From an uncultured Clostridia bacterium (lineage in GTDB: Bacteria > Bacillota > Clostridia > Christensenellales > Borkfalkiaceae), in assembly GCA_944369635.1 (NCBI GenBank), contig CALVXL010000012.1:1-7067 (forward strand): DNA of 7,067 bases, given 5' to 3'. The notes below the pieces were generated by a model. It was not told the origin of the DNA, did no database searches, and worked only from the letters and a program-made list of their open reading frames with translations. The position numbers and the translations under genes are program-made. Each line of letters begins with the position of its first letter. Position 1 is the first letter of the stretch. This document shows, in pieces, positions 1 through 3,733 of this stretch.

Positions 1-63
1 CGGAATTGAACCAGCAACCGGCTGATTACAAATCAGCTGCTCTGCCGATTGAGCTACACCGGC
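1..63 (-). tRNA. tRNA-Thr (anticodon UGU), 3' end cut by window edge
   Basis: Read on the minus strand, the gene starts with acceptor GCCGGTG, then a D arm (GCTC/GAGC), an anticodon arm with stem GCTGA/TCAGC and loop TTTGTAA (anticodon TGT, reading ACA), a five-base variable loop and a T arm with loop TTCAATT. The 63 bases present account for everything up to the third base of the 3' T stem. The remaining T stem, the 3' acceptor strand and the CCA lie before position 1. It is the last visible gene of a leftward tRNA operon, only 4 nt after the CCA of tRNA-Phe, so it must be released by processing of a common transcript. Confidence 0.93.
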
Positions 64-67
64 AAGG

Positions 68-143
<76 letters not shown>

Positions 144-203
144 AGATTGCCTTTTTCAAGGCATGAGCCTCACGCAATACTGCAATGGGGCTCAGAAAAA
201 AAG
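144..203 (-). other. tRNA-Asp/tRNA-Phe spacer with hairpins and a T run
   Basis: This 60-nt spacer is long for this cluster. On the minus strand the tRNA-Asp CCA is followed by a T run (complement of 196-202 less the first bases). Next comes a 6-bp inverted repeat, TGAGCC...GGCTCA (arms 164-169 and 189-194, 19-nt loop), and then a small hairpin GCCTT/AAGGC (arms 149-153 and 158-162) just before tRNA-Phe. The structures may guide transcript processing or cause partial termination after tRNA-Asp. Neither role can be shown from the sequence alone. Confidence 0.35.
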
Positions 204-280
204 TGGCGACCCAAAACGGGCTCGAACCGTCGACCTCCAGCGTGACAGGCTGGCGCTCTAACCAACTGAGCTATTGGGCC
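204..280 (-). tRNA. tRNA-Asp (anticodon GUC) with encoded CCA
   Basis: On the minus strand, acceptor GGCCCAA pairs with TTGGGTC (one G-U pair), followed by discriminator G and an encoded CCA (complement of 204-206). The anticodon stem is CCAGC/GCTGG with loop CTGTCAC, giving anticodon GTC. The T stem is GACGG/CCGTT with loop TTCGAGC. The length is 77 nt including CCA, with a nine-base D loop. Discriminator G is the usual base for tRNA-Asp. It is second in the cluster, 47 nt after tRNA-Ile2. Confidence 0.96.
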
Positions 281-327
281 GTGTATGCGGCGTTGCCGCG
301 TCGCCTTGCAGAGCGGTATATTTTTGA

Positions 328-403
328 TGGTGGGCCTTCACGGATTCGAACCGCGGACCAATCGGTTATGAGCCGACAGCTCTGACCACTGAGCTAAAGG
401 CCC
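328..403 (-). tRNA. tRNA with CAU anticodon, most likely tRNA-Ile2 (lysidine-modified)
   Basis: A complete 76-nt cloverleaf with encoded CCA (complement of 328-330) and discriminator A. Acceptor GGGCCTT pairs with AAGGCCC, and the anticodon arm is GTCGG/CCGAT with loop CTCATAA. Anticodon CAU can mean elongator Met, initiator Met, or Ile2, whose C34 is changed to lysidine by TilS so that it reads AUA. The initiator is unlikely because the first acceptor pair G1-C72 is intact. The GG-CCTTTAGCTCAG start and CTCATAA loop match my recollection of Firmicute tRNA-Ile2 better than elongator Met, which usually has loop TTCATAC in this group. The acceptor carries C4-G69 and C5-G68, known TilS-favouring pairs in E. 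coli. It is the first gene after the promoter. The identity is inferred; automated annotation may call it Met. Confidence 0.75.
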
Positions 404-437
404 GCGCTGTGGAAGACTGCAACCGCAATGCTTGAAT

Positions 438-466
438 ATCATATTATAATCGGGCGCAAAAGTCAA
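438..466 (-). promoter_or_regulatory. Sigma-A-type promoter of the tRNA operon
   Basis: On the minus strand a -35 box TTGACT (complement of 461-466) and a -10 box TATGAT (complement of 438-443) are separated by exactly 17 nt. Each matches the consensus at five of six positions. Transcription would start near 431, leaving a leader of about 28 nt before tRNA-Ile2. No other gene lies between, so this promoter serves the whole four-gene cluster. Confidence 0.82.
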
Positions 467-469
467 GTG

Positions 470-540
470 TTTTTTATGGAAAATGAGAATTTTTTCTGTA
501 ATTTTTTTCGCGTTTTTTCGCGCGCGTTTTTTTTGTTTTT
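470..540 (-). promoter_or_regulatory. A-tract-rich segment upstream of the tRNA promoter (possible UP element)
   Basis: The plus strand has T runs at 470-475, 490-495, 502-508, 513-518, 527-534 and 536-540, which are A tracts on the minus strand directly upstream of the tRNA -35 box. Several are spaced by roughly one or two helical turns. Such A tracts commonly act as UP elements or bent DNA at stable-RNA promoters. The same bases lie just upstream of spoIIAA, so they could also affect that operon. The role is inferred from composition and position only. Confidence 0.4.
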
Positions 541-565
541 ACAAAATTCGTCCGCGCCAGGCCGT

Positions 566-571
566 TATAAT
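566..571 (+). promoter_or_regulatory. Candidate -10 box (TATAAT) for the spoIIA operon
   Basis: A perfect TATAAT lies 31 nt before the spoIIAA start codon. No good -35 box is found at 16-18 nt; the nearest likeness, TTTACA at 538-543, is 22 nt away. In Bacillus and Clostridium spoIIA is normally transcribed by sigma-H, whose boxes resemble AGGAATT and GAAT, and I could not find a convincing pair here. The promoter assignment is therefore tentative. Confidence 0.35.
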
Positions 572-591
572 ATTTGGGAACAAACGACGGC

Positions 592-596
592 GGAGG
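592..596 (+). promoter_or_regulatory. Ribosome binding site of spoIIAA
   Basis: GGAGG sits 6 nt before the ATG at 603. It decides the start: the reading frame is open back to 483, but no Shine-Dalgarno site precedes that earlier ATG, and the extra residues lie in T-rich intergenic sequence without STAS similarity. Confidence 0.85.
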
Positions 597-602
597 TTAC
601 GC

Positions 603-911
603 ATGAAGACGCAGGCAAGCCGCAGAGGAGACAGCCTCTGCATCTATCTATCGGGCGAGCTGGACGAGCATTCCGCCCCGACGGCGCGCGCCGAGGCGGA
701 CGCGATCATTGACGAAAACACGGGCTGTTCGCGCGCGGTTTTTAATCTTGCGGGCGTAAAGTTTATGGATTCGACGGGGATCGGGTTTCTCATCGGCAGA
801 TACAAAAAACTGCAAAAATACGGCATGGGAATGTATCTTGAAAACCCGAATACGGACGCGGATAAAATTTTATCGCTCAGCGGCGTATATTCGCTCATAC
901 CCAAAATTTAG
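603..911 (+). CDS. spoIIAA: Anti-anti-sigma factor SpoIIAA (STAS domain)
   Basis: A cytoplasmic 102-residue STAS protein that controls sigma-F during sporulation. Unphosphorylated SpoIIAA binds the anti-sigma factor SpoIIAB and frees sigma-F; SpoIIAB inactivates it by phosphorylating one serine, and the phosphatase SpoIIE reverses this. The sequence shows the SGELDEHSA motif near residues 17-25 and the phosphorylation loop FMDSTGIGF at 54-62. Ser57 aligns with Ser58 of B. subtilis SpoIIAA as I recall that sequence (FMDSSGLGV), and the following serine is Thr here. The protein is about 15 residues shorter than the Bacillus one, at the C terminus. The start at 603 is fixed by GGAGG at 592-596. 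It is the first gene of the three-gene operon, 9 nt before spoIIAB. Gene order and the family match make the assignment secure. Confidence 0.95.
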   Translation: MKTQASRRGDSLCIYLSGELDEHSAPTARAEADAIIDENTGCSRAVFNLAGVKFMDSTGIGFLIGRYKKLQKYGMGMYLENPNTDADKILSLSGVYSLIPKI

Positions 912-920
912 AGGAACACT

Positions 921-1355
921 ATGAATGAAATGCAACTGAAATTTTTATCCCGCTCGGAGAACGAGGTGTTTGCGCGCAACGTCGTGGCGGCGTTCGCGCT
1001 CCCGCTCAACCCAACGCTCTCCGAACTTTCGGACGTAAAGACCGCCGTTTCGGAAGCCGTAACGAACTGCATCGTACACGGTTACCGCAATGCGGAGGGC
1101 TGGATCACGGTAAGATGCGTCATCGAAGGGGAAAAATTACATATCGAAATTTCCGACGGCGGAACGGGCATTGAGGATCTGGAAAAGGCGCTCACGCCCT
1201 TTTACACCACGTTGCCGGAAGAGGAGCGCTCGGGTATGGGATTCACCATTATGCAGACGTTCATGACGGATTTTTCCGTCCGTTCGGAGCGGGGGAAGGG
1301 CACGACGGTGACAATGTGCAAGGACTTCGGCGCAAGAGGTTCCGATGCTCAATGA
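921..1355 (+). CDS. spoIIAB: Anti-sigma-F factor / serine kinase SpoIIAB
   Basis: A 144-residue GHKL-fold (HATPase) protein. With ATP it binds and inhibits sigma-F, and it phosphorylates SpoIIAA on serine. The ATP-binding motifs are all visible: the N box SEAVTNCIVHGY at 44-55 (Glu45 as the likely catalytic base, Asn49 for magnesium), the G1 box DGGTGI at 79-84, and the G2 box RSGMGFTIM at 103-111. Arg19 in the first helix corresponds to Arg20 of B. subtilis SpoIIAB, a known sigma-F contact. The length matches the family. GAGG at 911-914 overlaps the spoIIAA stop and lies 6 nt before the ATG. Its last 11 nt overlap sigF, so the two are probably translationally coupled, which fits the need to make inhibitor and sigma factor together. 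Confidence 0.96.
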   Translation: MNEMQLKFLSRSENEVFARNVVAAFALPLNPTLSELSDVKTAVSEAVTNCIVHGYRNAEGWITVRCVIEGEKLHIEISDGGTGIEDLEKALTPFYTTLPEEERSGMGFTIMQTFMTDFSVRSERGKGTTVTMCKDFGARGSDAQ

Positions 1356-2067
1356 GGAGGAGACGCTCGCGCTCATCCGCCTTGCCAAGGCGGGCGACCA
1401 GTCCGCCAAAGAGACGCTGCTCACGCACAACACGTCGCTCGTAAAGAGCATTTTAAGGCGGTATTTAGGCAAGGGCGTGGAATACGACGATTTGTATCAG
1501 CTCGCCTGTATGGGCTTTTTAAAGGCGATTACGGGGTTCGACGAGACGTTCGGCGTGCGGTTTTCCACTTACGCCGTTCCCATGATCGCGGGGGAGATCA
1601 AACGCTTTCTGCGCGACGACGGAAGCGTGAAGGTTTCGCGCGTGCTCAAAAAGACGGCGCGTGATCTCAATCGCTATATCGAGACGTACGCGGCGGAGCA
1701 CGGCGAACAGCCCACCGTAAAGGAGCTTGCGGAGGCGTTCGGCATGGACGAGGGCGAGGTCGTGTTCGCGCTCGGTTCGGCGCGTATGCCCGTTTCTCTG
1801 GACGAGAGCGGCGAGTACCGCGACGAAAAATCCGTGCCGCTTGCCGAGCGGCTTCCCGCCAAAGACGATCAGGACGAGATGATCGAACACATGGTCCTGA
1901 AAGAGGCGATCGGGAAACTCCCCGAACGGGAGAAGAAAATCGTGTTTCTGCGCTACTTCCGCGATATGACGCAGAGCGAGGTGGCGCGGCGCATCGGCGT
2001 TTCGCAGGTGCAGGTCTCGCGCATTGAAAGCAAGATCATGGGCAAATTCAAGGACGAACTTTTATAA
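1345..2067 (+). CDS. sigF: Forespore RNA polymerase sigma factor SigF (SpoIIAC)
   Basis: A 240-residue sigma-70 family factor of the SigB/SigF/SigG type, which directs the first forespore-specific transcription. Region 2 spans about 28-92 and includes the core-binding YDDLYQLACMGFLKAI stretch and the RFSTYAVPMIAGEIKRFLRD segment typical of this group. Region 3 spans about 95-170. Region 4 spans about 190-238, with a helix-turn-helix at 209-230 (TQSEVARRIGVSQVQVSRIE) that reads the -35 element. SigG is closely related, but direct linkage to spoIIAA and spoIIAB points to SigF. AAGAGG at 1334-1339 lies 5 nt before the ATG, inside spoIIAB. The sampled GC content here is high (about 65% in one 60-base line), clearly above the AraC gene further right. 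Confidence 0.96.
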   Translation: MLNEEETLALIRLAKAGDQSAKETLLTHNTSLVKSILRRYLGKGVEYDDLYQLACMGFLKAITGFDETFGVRFSTYAVPMIAGEIKRFLRDDGSVKVSRVLKKTARDLNRYIETYAAEHGEQPTVKELAEAFGMDEGEVVFALGSARMPVSLDESGEYRDEKSVPLAERLPAKDDQDEMIEHMVLKEAIGKLPEREKKIVFLRYFRDMTQSEVARRIGVSQVQVSRIESKIMGKFKDELL

Positions 2068-2073
2068 ATACAG

Positions 2074-2110
2074 CGCGCGCTGCGGCGGAATGCCGCGGCG
2101 CGCGTGTTTG
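2074..2110 (+). terminator. Terminator-like hairpin after sigF
   Basis: A 13-bp stem (arms 2074-2086 and 2092-2104, one G-U pair, 5-nt loop GGAAT) begins 6 nt after the sigF stop. It is almost all G and C and is followed by TGTTTGTCTCT, a broken T tract. A cleaner T run follows at 2121-2127. The position and strength fit an intrinsic terminator closing the spoIIA operon, although the T tract is imperfect. Confidence 0.75.
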
Positions 2111-2161
2111 TCTCTAAGACTTTTTTTATGGACACAATTAAAGTAGGGGGTAAATGGCAAG

Positions 2162-2198
2162 AAAAAAGCGTATGCTTTGGTTAAACTCATACGCTTTT
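2162..2198 (-). terminator. Intrinsic terminator downstream of the recombinase remnant
   Basis: On the minus strand, six bases past the TAA of the recombinase remnant, an 11-bp perfect stem (arms 2188-2198 and 2164-2174, 13-nt loop) ends in a T run (complement of 2162-2167). Its orientation fits the minus-strand gene, not sigF. It is a preserved piece of the mobile element or of the gene's original 3' flank. Confidence 0.8.
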
Positions 2199-2204
2199 AC
2201 TTTA

Positions 2205-2501
2205 TTATCGAAATTTATAGCGCAATACCGAGGCTATATCTACTTTGTAGACGATATCAATGGTGCGTTCTTTTCCCGTGATTTTCGGTAAGCCGCCTAC
2301 TACCACGCGGTCTAAAAGCTCATAGCACATTTCCCTTGTAAGCTCGGGTGCGTTCAGATACTTCTTGATATCTCGTATAAAATCGTCCGCGCTTTGTTGT
2401 TTGCTTTCCGTTTCGGTCAATTTTGTTTCAAGCGTTTCGATTTCAACCGTAAGTATTTTCTGCTCGTCGGAATACTTTTGAATAAAGGCAAGACAAAGCT
2501 C
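2205..2501 (-). pseudogene. C-terminal remnant of a large serine recombinase
   Basis: About 99 codons remain, ending in TAA at 2205-2207. The upstream part has a heptad-like, charged segment (FIQKYSDEQKILTVEIE and on), like the coiled-coil region of large serine recombinases. It is followed by DDFIRDIKKYLNAPELTREM, then LLDRVVVGG and RTIDIVYKVDI, a pattern typical of their C-terminal region (DUF4368-like proteins): a short 'F...I.KY....ELT.E....L.DR..V' block before a beta-rich end. The catalytic N-terminal resolvase domain and most of the DNA-binding domain are missing, and the only nearby start is a TTG at 2420 inside the coiled coil. Similarity fades near 2500, where plus-strand hydrolase sequence begins. 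It is not expected to be functional. The family is assigned by pattern recognition only. Confidence 0.7.
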
Positions 2502-2507
2502 TTGACG

Positions 2508-2735
2508 ACGAATACGAAAACAACGATGGTATCGGCGGTTAAAGAAATTGCGAAGATCAAAGAGATAGGCGTTATAGACTTATATACAGACACGGCGTTC
2601 AACGATATAACAAGCGATCGGCGTTCGCTCTATATGGCGGATAAAATTCATCCGACAAAAGCGGGCTACCTTGAATGGTGGACGCCGAAAATGGAACAGT
2701 ACATTTACGACTATATCAAGGTGCGCTTGCGATAG
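2508..2735 (+). pseudogene. C-terminal remnant of an SGNH/GDSL-type hydrolase
   Basis: About 75 codons ending in TAG. The stretch AVKEIAKIKEIGVIDLYTD followed by LYMADKIHPTKAGYLEWWTP is the classic C-terminal end of SGNH (GDSL-like) lipases and esterases. The DKIHPTKAGY piece supplies the Asp-x-x-His of the catalytic triad. The N-terminal half, with the GDS nucleophile motif, the Gly block and the Asn block, is absent. The frame stays open upstream to 2394, but that part overlaps recombinase sequence on the other strand and shows no hydrolase likeness. The fragment therefore looks like a truncated gene whose front was lost at the junction near 2500. Substrate unknown. Confidence 0.72.
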
Positions 2736-2777
2736 AAAGGACACAAAGACGCTTGTTTCGTATTCCACAGAACATGT

Positions 2778-3614
2778 TTAGTTTTTTCTTTCGTCTTTGC
2801 GCGAAGCGTATTTCTTGTACTCAATGGGCGTACGCCCCATCAATAATTTGAAAATACGATTAAAGGAACGAATATTTTGAAAACCGCATTGCAATGCAAT
2901 ATCGCTCATTTTTTCATGGGTGGTCGATATGAGTACGGATGCACGTTCGCAACGATATTGGTTAACTAACGTTTTGAAGCTAATACCGAATACTTCATGA
3001 AAATATCGGGAGAGATAAGAGTAGTCGTAATTGAGGTGTTGGGCGATGTCGTTGAGCGTAATATTTTCGGTATAATTTTTTTCGATATAAGCAAGGCAAG
3101 CGCTGAATAACGATTCGCTTTTCATGTTGGTACGGGTAAGCGTGATTTGCTTCATATAATCCGCGCAAATTGCGTAGAGCATCCCTTTCGATGTCAGGGC
3201 ATCGGGAACGGGATGCTTTATTATTCTGTCGTTCGGCACATAGTCGCCGAAGATACAGTTCAGGACGTAGTCGCGTGTTTTCGGCGAAAGCACAAAAAAT
3301 GGCGAGTTGGGCACCATCTTTTCTATGGCTGTGGCAAACGTGTGTACCTGAGAAAGAGGGAAAGAAACGATCAGAATCACGGCGTTTTGGCTGTCTTTTG
3401 AAGAATGGATTTGATAAGGTTGTAGCAGGAGCGATTGACCTTCCTCGATAGAATATTCTTTTTGCCCGACTACAAATGTTGTAGAGCCCGAATACAGGTA
3501 AACGAATTCACAGCTTTTGTGCATGTGAAGCTCAAAGTTTGTATCCCGAAAAATATTTATTTTATAAACTTCCGCTCCGACCGAGTTGTATTCCTGATGA
3601 AATAATGTTGGCAT
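2778..3614 (-). CDS. AraC-family transcriptional regulator with cupin sensor domain
   Basis: A 278-residue regulator, about the usual length for the family. Residues about 1-85 form a cupin-like sensor: FELHMHKSCEFVYLYSG (His30, His32, Glu36) followed by a glycine turn and PYQIHSS (Pro66, His70). This pattern occurs in sugar-responsive AraC proteins. The C terminus holds two helix-turn-helix motifs: one at about 186-216 (LNDIAQHLNYDYSYLSRYF) and one at about 235-260, ending in the family signature FNRIFKLLMGRTPIEYKK. The ATG at 3614 is preceded by AGGTG (complement of 3619-3623). It is divergent from a hydrolase/solute-binding protein operon, so it probably controls that operon and perhaps itself in response to the imported sugar. 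The gene is visibly AT-richer than the spoIIA genes, which may reflect a different history. The ligand cannot be predicted. Confidence 0.92.
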   Translation of the reverse strand: MPTLFHQEYNSVGAEVYKINIFRDTNFELHMHKSCEFVYLYSGSTTFVVGQKEYSIEEGQSLLLQPYQIHSSKDSQNAVILIVSFPLSQVHTFATAIEKMVPNSPFFVLSPKTRDYVLNCIFGDYVPNDRIIKHPVPDALTSKGMLYAICADYMKQITLTRTNMKSESLFSACLAYIEKNYTENITLNDIAQHLNYDYSYLSRYFHEVFGISFKTLVNQYRCERASVLISTTHEKMSDIALQCGFQNIRSFNRIFKLLMGRTPIEYKKYASRKDERKN

Positions 3615-3646
3615 AACACACCTGAAAAAGTAAAATTCTGTCTATA

Positions 3647-3675
3647 ATTATACAAATATATTCTTGAATTGTCAA
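3647..3675 (-). promoter_or_regulatory. Consensus sigma-A promoter of the AraC-type regulator
   Basis: On the minus strand, TTGACA (complement of 3670-3675) and TATAAT (complement of 3647-3652) are separated by 17 nt, a perfect match to the housekeeping consensus. Transcription would start near 3640, about 26 nt before the start codon. Such a strong core promoter on a regulator gene suggests that it is held down by a bound protein, possibly by autorepression. Confidence 0.85.
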
Positions 3676-3676
3676 G
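3663..3676. promoter_or_regulatory. Inverted repeat over the shared -35 boxes (possible operator)
   Basis: CTTGA (3663-3667), four bases, TCAAG (3672-3676) form a small perfect inverted repeat centred on the overlapping -35 boxes of the two divergent promoters. It could be an operator, but AraC-type proteins more often bind direct repeats, and part of the symmetry may simply come from the TTGA/TCAA -35 sequences. Confidence 0.3.
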
Positions 3677-3696
3677 GAAAGAGGATAAGATATAAG
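3669..3696 (+). promoter_or_regulatory. Candidate promoter of the hydrolase/binding-protein operon
   Basis: TTGTCA (3669-3674) and TATAAG (3691-3696) are 16 nt apart, each matching consensus at five of six positions. An alternative reading is TTGAAT (3664-3669), 16 nt, TAAGAT (3686-3691). The -35 box overlaps the -35 box of the opposite regulator promoter, so RNA polymerase could hardly occupy both at once. The ATG at 3734 is about 30 nt after the expected start site. Confidence 0.55.
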
Positions 3697-3723
3697 TGTA
3701 AATATTTTAAAATCTTTGCGTTT

Positions 3724-3727
3724 GGAG
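3724..3727 (+). promoter_or_regulatory. Ribosome binding site deciding the hydrolase start
   Basis: GGAG lies 6 nt before the ATG at 3734. An in-frame TTG at 3716 would add six residues but would place this site inside the gene, so 3734 is preferred. Confidence 0.75.
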
Positions 3728-3733
3728 TTTTTT

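Larger units (their letters stand above)
2105..2777. other. Gene-decay zone between sigF and the AraC regulator
   Basis: This stretch of about 670 bases holds no intact gene. From left to right it contains the T-rich tail after the sigF hairpin, a short unassigned segment (2128-2160), the minus-strand terminator, the recombinase tail, the hydrolase tail and a 42-nt spacer before the AraC stop. Two unrelated C-terminal fragments meet tail-outward at about 2490-2508. I see no target-site repeat or terminal inverted repeat that would mark the edges of an intact mobile element. Confidence 0.65.

Noticed and set aside
483..602. Longer spoIIAA starting at the ATG at 483
   Set aside because: No ribosome site precedes it, the added 40 residues come from T-rich intergenic DNA, and GGAGG at 592-596 supports 603.
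1137..1890. Minus-strand open frames across spoIIAB and sigF
   Set aside because: They are antisense to two securely identified genes and contain no recognisable motif.
2394..2507. N-terminal part of the plus-strand open frame leading into the SGNH fragment
   Set aside because: It is antisense to the recombinase coiled coil and shows no hydrolase similarity, so it is an accidental open frame.
2744..2799. 8-bp inverted repeat (CAAAGACG at 2744-2751, CGTCTTTG at 2792-2799) as a terminator or element end
   Set aside because: The 40-nt loop reaches into the AraC coding end, and there is no T tract in a useful place; the match is short enough to be chance.
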